Below, piece after piece: positions 54,431 to 64,000 of a stretch of DNA of 64,000 bases (the first letter of the stretch is position 1; the number at the start of each line of letters is the position of its first letter). Origin of the DNA: Symsagittifera roscoffensis (taxonomy: Eukaryota > Xenacoelomorpha > Acoela > Convolutidae); contig NC_087065.1 of the NCBI RefSeq assembly GCF_963678635.1, positions 14,390,019 to 14,454,018 on the forward strand, read 5' to 3'. Both the position numbers and the translations under genes were made by a program. The notes under the pieces were generated by a model. That model did not search any database. It saw only the letters and a program-made list of their open reading frames with translations, and was not told the origin of the DNA.

Positions 54431-56308
54431 GTTAAAATAGCTTTTCCGAGACTTCCTTGATTTTCAACCTATACCCCTCCGGATACGTTCAACGATGCTA
54501 ATATGCTGTTCGTATCAACTAGGAAGGGTATGTGGTCCTTCCCTAGACCCTTCCGGATTGAAGTTAAGCCTCTTATTTGACAGTTCACGCTAACGGTGAA
54601 GGGTCTTATCGCTAGCCTAATTTCGGCTCTATCAAGGTTTTCTGGTGCCTTTACCCTTCCTTTTTTGTCTAGAACAGCGTAAAATTGCCTTATTCAACCG
54701 TTTCTACCCTTTGGTAGGGGTGTAAAGGCTTTCCATTTTCACCCTTACTTTTCTGAATAATTGATGTTTTTATTAGTAAGCTCAGCTAAATTCTGATCTA
54801 ATGGTACCAAGATCAACTGGATCTGTCCAGTAGTTCCAAAGTTATTAACCAAAACGTCTTTTATCTAAATTCAAAAATTTTCTCACTTATAGGTTCCGCC
54901 TAACTTTTTTCCACAATTCTGTTCTTTTTGACCTAAAAATTATTGATCCGAGCTCAAAAGGCCTATATTCTTCTAGTTCAATGCAAAAGACCCGATCTGA
55001 AACGCTTTAGTTGAAAAAACTTGCGAAAAACTATGCTATTTGGACCCCTTCGGATTGATGAATCCACTGAATCAAACACGTTAAGTTCGATTTCTCTGTA
55101 ACCCGGAAAGTTTTCGGGAAACGGGTCTTAAAACCTCCAGATTCACTAGTGGACGTTGTCCGTACAACTATTTTTACTTTCCTAACTCAAAAATTTCAAA
55201 AAAAGTTTCTAATCTCAAAAATCGCGAAAATTCGGTTTTTGGTACCAAAATAGTTCCAACCACTTCTGAACTATACTCAAACGGTTCTATCTATTATAAT
55301 AATGCAATTACGATGTAACACACTAATTTAGCGCTTTTTCCGTATCAGAAAATATCGATTTCTCAAAAATTGCGATTTGTGGGGGGATCAAAATATCGCT
55401 ATTTTGACCCTAAAAAACGGTCTGCTTTTTGTGTTTTCCACTGAAAAACGATATAGGAGTATTGATATAGGCTATACAGGTAAAAATATTAGTAAAACTA
55501 TACCCCTCCGGGTTTGTTCAATATCCTTATTAAGGTGCTTTACTCGGATATTCGCAGTTCGGTGAAGGGTCACTACAGTGCAGCACTGTCGAGCCCCCCA
55601 CAGATTACTATATTACTTTTTGTAGCAAAAGGAATACAAAACTTGTTAACGATACCCAACAGTCGATTGTTGTTGTCTTTGAGCCCCTTCTTGTTGCTCC
55701 TTGTACTGCTTGCCGGATCAGTCTTCTCCCAAGACCCTTCCGGATTGAGCGCAAATCAGCAGACCCTTCCGGATTGAGCGCAAATTAGCATTAACGTGCT
55801 TAAATACTCAAATAACCCTACAGTACAAGCCTCACAATCGGGCCACAAAAATGATTGTAAGGATCCTGATTGATATTAATGCCTGTAACAACACTATATC
55901 TATCAACGACAAACGGGAGGGTCGGATCACATCTTGTCTGGGGGGATGATTTCTACTGATTTTATTTTTTTTAACTGTTTTTGGTTTTTTCGGTTATTTT
56001 TTTATGTTTTTTGTTTTTCTTGGGTATTATACTACCTTTTGTTTGGTTTTTTATATATCTTTAAGTTTTTTTGGTCACGGACCATTCGGGAAATTACGGG
56101 ACCGCGAATCCCCCCACCCTTCCTGGTTCGTGAATTTTCGGTCTAAACTAGGTTAAAAAGCTATTCACGGGAATCCGGAAGGCTTCCGCATTCCGAACTA
56201 CCCTTCGGACCAGGCGGTTAGGGTCTATTAAGGGCGTGATTATGAGCATCCGCTCGGCGCGGAGTGCTCGTTAACGTTTCTGCCGGTCATGATGTTAAAA
56301 AAGTATAA

Positions 56309-56323
56309 CACCCAGGAGCGCCA
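56309..56323 (-). promoter_or_regulatory. GR2 candidate primer-binding site
   Basis: TGGCGCTCCTGGGTG on the minus strand, 12 nt from the LTR end at 56336; identical to GR1 and GR3. Confidence 0.55.
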
Positions 56324-56335
56324 TTAAAACATCTA

Positions 56336-57239
56336 TGTAACATTCGCCTGGAAGTACATATCGACGGATAAAAAAGTTAGGTTCTAAGACGACAGGCCAG
56401 CGTCTAAACAGAGCTCTACATGCTTTTCACCGTCTCTACCAAAGCCAGTTCTTTTGGTTGTCTATTCCACATCGGGTCGACAAAAACGTTACTGTTCTCC
56501 GGCTTCGACCAGAACGCTCAAATTAACTTGATTACAAGCAAAATTAGTAAGCTCATGGCTGGGTCTCAGTATTCCCAGACCACGAGGTCACTCTTAAATT
56601 CAGGGCTACTACTATCTGTTATATTACTATTGTTTTTGTTCAGTAGATAAAAACCGTCATCTCCGTCGAAGATGGATCAACCCTTTCCCCCAACTCCTAG
56701 CTTCTCATCGTCGTAAAATGAATTCAGATGTAAAATAATTTCAATTCAAGACAAAACCGGGAAGCTAAAAGTTTATATAGAACAGTTTCGTTCAAATCCC
56801 GAGACCCCTCCGGATTCCTGAATCCGGGGGAATAACAACCTTATCATCTTTCCGTAAGGCTGTTTTTCTACCCTTCACCGTTGTTGTGAACGGCCTTGCA
56901 ACGATTGTAGCGACCCAATCGTTGCAACTCGGAACGGTCTTTGCTAACTCTGCTTTTTCTTGGTTTCGATTTGTTCGTAGTTATCTTCGTCGCAACTATT
57001 TTTGGTCTGATTTTATTCTGGTTTTTCTCCAAAATGGCGGTTTTTGCCGTTTCTCAGAAGTGCGACTTCTCAGTTCGAGTTTTTAAATTTTCAAATTACC
57101 AGAATATCTTGACCTTTATCGTTTGACTAATTGTCCCAATAACGTCACTAATCTCTCAAAATTGTCAATTCGGAAGGTTAGCTGCTACCCATTCGAAATC
57201 GCCGATTCTGAATTTTGTCCATTCTGGTCGAATGTCACA
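56336..57239 (-). repeat. GR2 5' LTR (904 bp)
   Basis: On the minus strand it begins TGTGACATTCGACC (57239) and ends GAATGTTACA (56336). It matches the 3' LTR 37998-38910 along its length with many substitutions. Confidence 0.88.
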
Positions 57240-59507
57240 CTGTTGACATCAGAAAGCGGTTTGGCAGAGCACAACGATAACACAAAGTCCCAGCTTGAAG
57301 CTAAATTACTGCCCGTTCCGCCTGACAGAAGAGCATTTCCTGATGCGAGTTGTCCACCCTTGTTGCTGAGAGCTGATGAAGTGAAACTAGCAGTGATCTC
57401 CTTCCAGCATGGGTCTGCGGCTGGAATAAGTGGTTTACGTCCTCAGCACAACAAGGATTGTCTGGCAAAAGGAGAGGATTGTGAACAGTTTCTTAGTGCT
57501 CTGACTGATCTATGCAACCTGATGCTGACTGGAGATATGCCAGAAGAAATCAAGCCAGTTTTTGCAGGAGCGAACTTGATTGCGCTGATGAAGAAAGATG
57601 GTGGAACCAGACCGGTTGCTTCTGGTGAATATTTGAGGAGATTGGTTTCTAAATGCGCTGCCACTGTAGCCACTAAATGCCACGCTTAGTCTTTCTTTCC
57701 CCGCCAGTTTGGCTGCGGAACAAAAGAGAGCGCGGAAGCGGCGGCACATGCGGTGCGGACTTTTCGAAAAACGCATCTGATAGAACCGTGTTGCTGAAGC
57801 TAGACTTCAAAAACGCTTTCAATTCTATTCGGAGAGATGTTATCGCCGAGAAACTCGCTGATAAAATGCCGGAGCTGACACCTTTTTTCAATTTGTGTTA
57901 TGGTAATGCGAGTTTTTTGTCTTTGGTGTTTTTATCCTCGACTCTGCAGAAGGAGCACAGCAGGGTGACCCTCTAGCTGTTTTTTATTTTTGTCTCGCGA
58001 TAAATGAGATGCTGCTTGAGCTTATATCGATTTTTAAATCTGGTTACATTGATGACATTACTCTTGGAGATGAAAACATAGAAGCTGTACTTGACGATCT
58101 GAAGACAGTACTTGCACATGGTGAAAAAATTGAAATGGAGCTGAACCAGATAAATAAATCGGAGTTGATTGTGATAACCTCTGATCAAAAAAAAAACGGG
58201 AGGAGATTCTTGCCCAATTCCGAGCAGTTTTTCTCTATATAGCCTCAACACTTCCTGAAGACATGACATTCTTGGGTGCACCAAAAGGACAAAAATGTGA
58301 GATCAGTGCGGTCGAGGCAAAACTTGGCGATCTGAAAAGAATTTGCCATCGATTGGAAACACTTCCCGCGCACGTCGCCTTTTTCCTGCTCAAAAACTGT
58401 TTCTACATTCCGAAGCTTCTCTACATGTTTCGCACAGCGCCAGTGTACAAAAAATTATATGAGTCAACCAAATTCGACACAGAAATCAGACAAACTTTGG
58501 AGAGAATAATCAATATCGAGATAAAGGACCCCAGGTGGGAGCTTCTGAGCTTGCCATGTAAACTTGGCGGTGTTGGCATTCAACAAGCCCAGAAACTAGC
58601 AATTTCGGCCTACTTGTCATCTCTTTGTGGATCCCTTGACCTTTGCGACCAAATCCACAGAAGCCAGAATGCATACGCCGACCAGATCACATGGTCGCTC
58701 GAATCTTGGAAACTGAACGTGAGCGAGCAGACCGAAGTGCCACCCAGATTTTCAGTTCAAAGAAAAATGCCGATGCCGCTCATGCAGTACCAAGCTAGCC
58801 AATTCTTAGAGAAAAATCCAGAAGAAAACACTCGCTTGCAGGGACTCATGTACCCAGGGGACTGGTTGAACGCACTACCGCCCCGAGCACTCTGCCTACA
58901 ACTAGATGACGAAGAATTCAGAATTGCAATGGGATTTCGACTTGGCGCACCAGTTTGTACTACAAACAAGTGTTCTTGTGGCGAAATGGTCGATGCCCTT
59001 GGCAAGCACTCTCTAGTTTGCAAAAAGAGTCGCTCAGTACATGCTCGACATTCAATGGGAAACCACGTTATCCACAGGTCTATGATCCAAGAAGATATCT
59101 CTTCAACTTTGGAACCCAGTGGACTATTCCGAACCGACGGTGAACGGCCGGATGGCCTTACCCTAGATCCATGGGCCAACGGTAGACCCCTGTTATGGGA
59201 CTTCACTTGTGTGCTTAGGTTGGCTGATTCATATTGCCAACTTGCCAAAAACGAAGGACCGTGTGTCGCCGATGCAGCAGAGGACAAAAAGCGCACCAAA
59301 TATATCGGGTTGGTCTCGTCCCACATAGTCCAACCAGTCGCTTTCGAGACTCTGGGGGGGGGGGGGGGGAATGGGGACTGACACTCTTCGATTTATCACA
59401 AGTCTCGGAAAAAAAGATCACACAGGCACACCGTTTTCTTACGCCAAAGACTTGGAATCGCGATCCAAAGAGGTACCGCAGCATGTCTCCGAGAATCTTT
59501 GCAATGA
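57240..59507 (+). pseudogene. Non-LTR retrotransposon, reverse transcriptase and nuclease-like C-terminus (piece 3 of 3)
   Basis: Resumes in the codon phase of 37731-37997. It reads PPDRRAFPDA, SAAGISGLRPQHNKDCL, LIALMKKDGGTRPVASGEYL, LLKLDFKNAFNSIRRDV (motif A), QQGDPLA (motif B) and SGYIDDITLG (catalytic YIDD). The C-terminal part (58263-59381) has CSCGEMVDALGKHSLVC, RHSMGNHVIH, RPDGLTLDPW and LLWDFT, a zinc knuckle followed by an RPD...WDF layout like the PD-(D/E)XK nuclease of early-branching LINEs. The last codons (RQRLGIAIQRGTAACLR) lie in a shifted frame after a run of 16 G, ending at 59505-59507. Frameshifts near 57690, 57960 and 58250 make it defective. Confidence 0.82.
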
Positions 59508-59904
59508 TACCCAGAAGACCCTATTGGAACTGATTATAGACGATGATTGAATCAATATATCTTTGAAACGTTGAAAACCAACTTCGTAATTTTATGCTTC
59601 AAAGCGTATTGTTGAAAAGTAGAATAAAAATATAATTAATTTTTTGAAGATTTTCTCAACTTCATGATCTTTTTCTAGTAGTTATTAGTGTTTTCAAAAA
59701 ATTTAAGCCTCCGAATGATGTTAAGGAAAGTTGAAAAATAAATTATGGCCGAAGGCAATTTTGTTTCTTGTAAGGTATGCATTTCAAAAACCGTCTCATA
59801 TTTTTAACGGATGCCAATCCCAAATGATTCCTCGTCTTGAATAAAGCTTATTATTGCCTGAACTTGCCTACAATTTTGAAAAGCAACGTTTTACAGGTGA
59901 AAAA
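59508..59904. other. 3' flank of the non-LTR element and AT-rich spacer
   Basis: Begins with the untranslated tail of the non-LTR element; an AATAAA at about 59621 may be its polyadenylation signal. The rest is AT-rich, with no gene recognised. Confidence 0.45.
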
Positions 59905-60112
59905 CCCCATCCATCTTGACCGTTCATTATAGGGGGAATCACAGTCAGACATTAGCGAAAAAAGTGCGCAATATCATCAATTCTCAGATAAAATTCACGA
60001 GGAAAAACTTGTATGCCCTCTTTAAAATCCTGCTTTTCGAGTGAACTGAAATCAAAAGTGGTGTACAGACTTGAATGTCGTGGGTGCAAATCCATCTATG
60101 TTGGTCAGTAAC
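59905..60112 (+). pseudogene. Penelope-like element fragment, GIY-YIG endonuclease start
   Basis: With one frameshift near 60020, it reads SILTVHYRGNHSQTLAKKVR and INSQIKFTRKNLYALFK, then SSELKSKVVYRLECRGCKS and IYVGQ. The layout LP-Y-G, K-x-R-N-I, then VVYxxxCxxCxxxYVGQ is typical of the region before and at the start of the GIY-YIG nuclease of Penelope-like elements. The fragment stops exactly at the GR3 LTR. Confidence 0.6.
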
Positions 60113-61653
60113 TGTGACATTCGACCAGAATAGACAAAAATGCAGTTTCGAATTCGTGGCCGCTGACCTGGAGGATTAACGATTTTAGCAGATTAGGGAC
60201 GTTATGTGAACAATTAGACAAATCGTGAAGGTCAGAATATTCTGGAAACTTTAATTTTCAAGAATTCGAATTGTGACGTCACATATCTGGAGATATGATT
60301 GAAACGGCCAATTTGGAAAAAAAACGAGAAAAGAACACAACAACGGTGGTTGCAGTAGAAACAACAACAAAAGAAATAACTACAGATAACTGGAAATTGT
60401 CAGAAACCGCTCCGAGTTATAACGATTGTGTCGCTACAATCGTTACAGAGCAATTCACGCGAACGGGGAAGGGTGTTGGGACAGCGTGTCCAGCCTTTCG
60501 GAAGGAAATAAGAGCGTCATTGAAACCTTCAGCAATAAAAAAAAATTCGAAAAATTTTGTTAACATAATCAAGCAAATCGACAAAATGAGCCAAAAAGAC
60601 GTAGAAGGATTCAAAGTCGGCTTTATCCCAGCGGACCTAAAGACTTTAGAGACACAAACCAAGCAGATATCAAACTCAGTGGCAAGGTTCCTCAGATAGA
60701 GAGGAAAGTTTGTCTGGTCCCCGGTGGCACAAAAAGAAACAAAGACCAGCTTACACCCCCACCAACTGTAGATGTCAGGGATGCACAAGAACTTTTATCT
60801 TCAAAACCCAAACAGCCACAAACTTTCCCGAAAATCGTGTTTAGTCACGACACACCATCCACCAAAACACCATCCATCAAAACACAATCACCAGCAACCC
60901 TGATGAAAACGACAACACCAGAAGCGCAAGCGGAGGGAATCGAGATAGTAACTGTCTACCGAAGTTCACGAAACGAACGAAACTGTGCGAGCCGCATGGA
61001 TCCGAACCACTGTAGTCAGGGAGAATTTACCTCAAACGTTGAACCTGACGAACACACAGCGAATACAACTTGATGCCATCCATAACATAATCATAGAAGG
61101 GATCATCGCCACAATTGAACAAAGGACCAACACAGAATCAGAGGAGGACACACCACTAATTCGACGTAAACTACAAAAGGTGCTCGGGGTCCAGCGATGA
61201 AAGAGGGGTCTCGGGAGGAGAACTCAAACTGTTTTATAAAAAATTTTAGCTTCCTGGTTATGTCTTGAATTGAATTTAATTAACATCCGGATTCATTTTC
61301 AGATAATGAGAAGCTAGGAGTTGAGGAAGAGGGTTGATCCATCTTCGATGGAGATGATGATTTTTATCTACTGAACAAAAACAATATTAATATAATAAAT
61401 AGTAGTAGCCTTGTTTTTAGGAGTGACCTCGTGGTCTGGGCTCACTAATTTTGCATACAATTAAGTTAATTTGAGTGTTTTGACCGAAGCCAGAAGCAGT
61501 AACGTTTTTGTCGACCCGATGTTAGGAAAACCAGCAAGAACTGGCTTTGGCAGAGACGGTGAAAAACATGTAGAGCTGTGTTTAGACGCTAGCCAGTCGT
61601 TTAAGAACCTAGCTTGATTTTCCGTCGATATGTACTTCCGGGCGAATGTTACA
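60113..61653 (+). repeat. GR3 5' LTR (1541 bp), enlarged
   Basis: Starts TGTGACATTCGACCAG and ends GAATGTTACA. It is about 640 bp longer than the GR1 and GR2 LTRs because of extra sequence between about 60510 and 61204. Flanks of that insert match the other LTRs (CCTTTCGGAAGG; AGGGGTCTCGGGA). Confidence 0.85.
60295..61200 (+). other. Open frames inside the GR3 LTR, possible captured coding sequence
   Basis: 60295-60699 (134 codons) runs from LTR sequence into the extra segment: SRTPSYN-like text, then NIIKQIDKMSQKDVEGFKVG and LKTLETQTKQISNSVARFLR. Two more frames (60837-61073, 60985-61200) follow, the latter with NTQRIQLDAIHNIIIEGIIA. Composition (Lys, Thr, Gln) and helical periodicity look protein-like. 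No family recognised, and absence from the other LTRs leaves no comparison. Confidence 0.35.
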
Positions 61654-61665
61654 AAGATGTTTTTA

Positions 61666-61680
61666 TGGCGCTCCTGGGTG
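61666..61680 (+). promoter_or_regulatory. GR3 candidate primer-binding site
   Basis: TGGCGCTCCTGGGTG, 12 nt after the LTR end; identical to GR1 and GR2. Confidence 0.55.
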
Positions 61681-63629
61681 TTATTCTTTTTTAACATCAT
61701 GACCGGCAGAACCGTTAACGAACACTGCGCGCCGAGCGGATGCTCATAATAACGCCCTTAATAGGCCCTAACCGCCTGGTCCGAAGGGTAGTTCGGAATG
61801 CGGAAGCCTTTCGGATTCCCGTGAATAGCTTTTTAACCTAGTTAAGACCGAAAACTCACGAAGCAGGAAGGGTGGGGGGATTCGCGGTCCCGTCAATTCC
61901 TGAGTGGTACGTGACCAAAAAAAACCTAAAGATATACAAGAAACCAAACACAAAGTAGTTTAGTACCTAAGAAAAACAAAAAACATGAAAAATAACCGAA
62001 ACAACCAAAAACAGTAAAAAAAGTATAAAATCGGTAGAAATCATCACCCCAGACGAGATGTGATCCGACCCTCCCATTTGTTGTTGTTAGATATTTTGTT
62101 GTTACAGGCATTTATATCAGTCAAGATCGGTACGATCAATTTTGTGGCCCGTTTGCGGTGCTTGTGCTGTAGGGTTATTTCAGTATTTAAGCATGTTAAT
62201 GCTAATTTGCGCTCAACACGGAAGGGTCTCGGGATTAGAGAAGAAGACTGATCCGGCAAGCAGTTCAAGGAGCGACAAGAGGGGGCTCAAGGGCAACAAC
62301 AGTCGACTGTTGCAAATCGTTAAAAGTTTTGTATCCCTTTTGGTACAAAAAATAAAATATTAATCTGTGGGGGGCTCGACAGTGACTGCACTGTAGTGAC
62401 CCTTCACCGAACTGCGAATTTCCTAGTTAAGCGCCTTAATTCGGAGATTGAACAAACCCAGAGGGGTATAGTATTAACATTATTTTTATTAGGAGAGCCT
62501 ATAAAATACTCTTATACCATTTTTCAGTAAAAAACACACTAAGCAGACCGGTTTTTAAGGTCAAAATAGCGATATTTTGATCCCCCCACAAATCGCGATT
62601 TTTGAGATATCCATATTTTTTGAAACGAAAAAAAAAACCGCTAAATCAGTGGGTTGCAACGTAACTGTAATAGTATAATAGGTAGAATCGGGAATCGGTT
62701 AAGTTTAGTTCAGAAGTGGTTGGAACTAATTGGGTACCGAAAACCGAATTTTCTTGATTTTTGAAGAAACCAAACGCTACGAAATAAGAAAATGTTTTGA
62801 AATTTTTGAGTTAGGACAGTAAAAATTGTTGTTGGGACAACGTTCACTAGTGATTCGACAGGTTTTAAAACCCGTTTGCCGATAACCTTCCGGTTGACAG
62901 TGAAAACAAAATTAACCTGTTTGATTTAGTGGATTCATCAATCCAGAGGGGTCCAAGTAGCATTGTTTTTGGCAATTTTTTTCAGCTGGAACGTTTTAGA
63001 TCGGTTTTTTGCATTGAACTAGAAAAGTATAGGCCTTTTGAGCTCGGTTCAATATTTTTTAGGCCGAATTGCGAAAAAAGTTAGGCGGAACCTATAAGAG
63101 AGAAATTTTTTTGATTTTAGAAAGAAGACGTTTTTGTTAAAAACTTTAGAACTACTGGACAAATCCAGTTGATCTTGGTACCATTAGATCAGACGTTAGC
63201 TGAGCTGACTCATAAAACTATCAATTGTTTAAGAAAACAAGCCTAAAAATTTTTTAAGATTATTTTTAGCAAATTCACTAATTGGGGAAGGTAGACCCTT
63301 CACGTTTTATAAAAAAAAATTTGGAAAGCCCTGACATCCCTACCAAAGGGTAGCAACGGTTGAATAAGGAAATTTTACGCTGTTCTAGAAAAAAAGGAGG
63401 GCTAAAGAAACCAGAAGACCATAGTCGAGTCGAAACTAGGCTAGAGATAAGACCGTTCACAGTTAAGGTGAGATGTCAAATAAGAAGCTTAGCTTCAATC
63501 CGGAAGGGCCTAGGAAAAGAAAATACACCCTTCCTAGTTTGTACAAACATCATAATAGCATCGGAAAACGTATCCGGAAAGGTATCGGGTGAAAATTTTG
63601 GAAGTCTCTGAAAAGCTATTTTTACAAAA

Positions 63630-63879
63630 CCGGAGGGGTACTATTTTTGCCAATCCGGAGGGGTACTATTTTTGCCAATCCGGAGGGGTCTTGTTTTTGC
63701 AAATCCGGAGGGGTCTTGTTTTTGCCAATCTGCAGGGGTACTATTTTTGCCAATCCAGAGGGGTCCCAATGTTGCCAATCCGGAAGGGACCAAATTTTGC
63801 CAATCCGGAGGGGTCCCAATTTTGCCAATCCGGAGGAGTCCTGTTTTTGCCAATCCGGAGGGGTACTATTTTTGTTAAG
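63630..63879 (+). repeat. GR3 leader: ten tandem 25 bp units
   Basis: Ten consecutive units of the form CCGGAGGGG-TACTATTTTTG-CCAAT, varying mainly in the middle. Because 25 is not a multiple of three, the array is open in several frames on both strands, which creates spurious reading frames. Confidence 0.93.
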
Positions 63880-63921
63880 ACTTAAGTGGTCAGAAGAAAA
63901 GGTAATAGGTTATTAAGAGAC

Positions 63922-63957
63922 AGGCTAGGAACCAGTGATTTCACTGGTAACTTGCCT
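63922..63957 (+). repeat. GR3 leader hairpin unit
   Basis: AGGC (63922-63925) pairs with GCCT (63954-63957) around CCAGTGATTTCACTGG. Same place and layout as the GR2 unit 54146-54181; the inner stem has one more pair. Confidence 0.6.
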
Positions 63958-64000
63958 TTTATAAAAGACCAGACCAAAACAAGACAGGTCTAAACACGGA

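Larger units (their letters stand above)
53496..56335 (-). other. GR2 5' leader (about 2.8 kb, non-coding)
   Basis: Contains no gene. It holds two structured units (53920-53987, 54146-54181) and a CCCCTCCGGAT-rich array (54245-54430, more copies at 54475, 54560, 55503, 55735-55775). Its outer part is closely related to the GR3 leader, in inverse orientation. Confidence 0.6.
37998..57239 (-). mobile_element. GR2: giant Ty3/gypsy-type LTR retroelement, minus strand, internally deleted
   Basis: Direct LTRs at 56336-57239 (5') and 37998-38910 (3') bound 17.4 kb. The trinucleotide CTG flanks it (37995-37997 and 57240-57242). Gene order equals GR1: long gag, protease, RT-RNase H, linker, integrase, macro-like module, spacer, genes A, B, C, the start of D, then the end of F. 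About 4.9 kb (rest of D, E, start of F) is missing. Its LTRs differ from each other more than those of GR1 by eye, suggesting an older insertion. Its integrase-macro frame and SGNH frame are the best preserved in the window. Confidence 0.88.
60113..64000 (+). mobile_element. GR3: third giant retroelement copy, 5' part, runs off the window
   Basis: LTR 60113-61653, the shared primer-binding 15-mer, then 2.3 kb of leader closely related to GR2. The window ends before gag. GR3 and GR2 lie head to head around the 3' part of the non-LTR element and the Penelope fragment, producing a long imperfect inverted repeat (about 54.1-57.2 against 60.1-64.0 kb). Confidence 0.85.
61654..64000 (+). other. GR3 5' leader, incomplete
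   Basis: Non-coding. Aligns with the complement of 53.97-56.33 kb over its length. Holds the 25 bp array (63630-63879) and the first structured unit (63922-63957). The second unit, expected about 200 bp on, lies outside the window. Confidence 0.65.

Noticed and set aside
63589-63916. Several overlapping reading frames of 68-98 codons on both strands
   Set aside because: They are produced by a 25 bp tandem array that happens to lack stops in several frames; the peptides are just the repeat.
54100-64000. A giant DNA transposon or foldback element with inverted ends of about 3 kb carrying a reverse transcriptase
   Set aside because: The arms are LTR plus leader of two separate retroelements in opposite orientation: each arm has TG...CA LTR ends, a primer-binding site and, for GR2, a complete element behind it. 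The enclosed RT is the interrupted non-LTR element.

Overview
The window is nuclear DNA from an intron-bearing eukaryote, most likely an invertebrate animal. The host DNA is AT-rich. It carries one recognisable cellular gene on the minus strand, a six-exon SKI2-type RNA helicase at 4446-12091, whose splice sites and phases can be read directly. Everything from about 12.5 kb to the right edge is mobile DNA. I cannot name the species.

Region by region: 1-4445 is AT-rich intergenic DNA. 4446-12091 is the helicase gene, with a degenerate repeat array in its 2.5 kb intron. From 12531 there was once a single plus-strand non-LTR retrotransposon (PHD-like zinc fingers, reverse transcriptase, nuclease-like C-terminus). 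It now lies in three pieces, 12531-13277, 37731-37997 and 57240-59507, because two giant LTR retroelements landed in it. GR1 (plus strand, 13278-37730, 24.5 kb) has 890 and 888 bp LTRs flanked by the duplicated trinucleotide CAT. GR2 (minus strand, 37998-57239, 19.2 kb) has 904 and 913 bp LTRs flanked by the duplicated trinucleotide CTG. The host element's reading frame is coherent across both insertion points. A third copy, GR3 (plus strand), begins at 60113 inside a fragment of a Penelope-like GIY-YIG endonuclease and runs off the window.

GR1 and GR2 share one layout: LTR, a roughly 3 kb structured leader, gag with CCHC knuckles, aspartic protease, Ty3/gypsy-type reverse transcriptase and RNase H, a repetitive linker, integrase (HHCC, DDE, GPY/F-like), then a macro-domain-like module at the end of pol. 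After a non-coding spacer with a conserved candidate 3' splice site come about 9 kb of extra genes: a coiled-coil protein, an SGNH/GDSL-type hydrolase, and several proteins I cannot assign. GR2 lacks about 4.9 kb of this block. All copies carry frameshifts and stops, so they are probably not autonomous now. The shared plan points to a family of giant retroelements with a large accessory block, probably expressed from a spliced subgenomic mRNA. That block is the most interesting system here.

Limits: domain calls come from motifs read by eye. Homology between GR1 and GR2 was judged by direct comparison in this window. No database search or folding was run.
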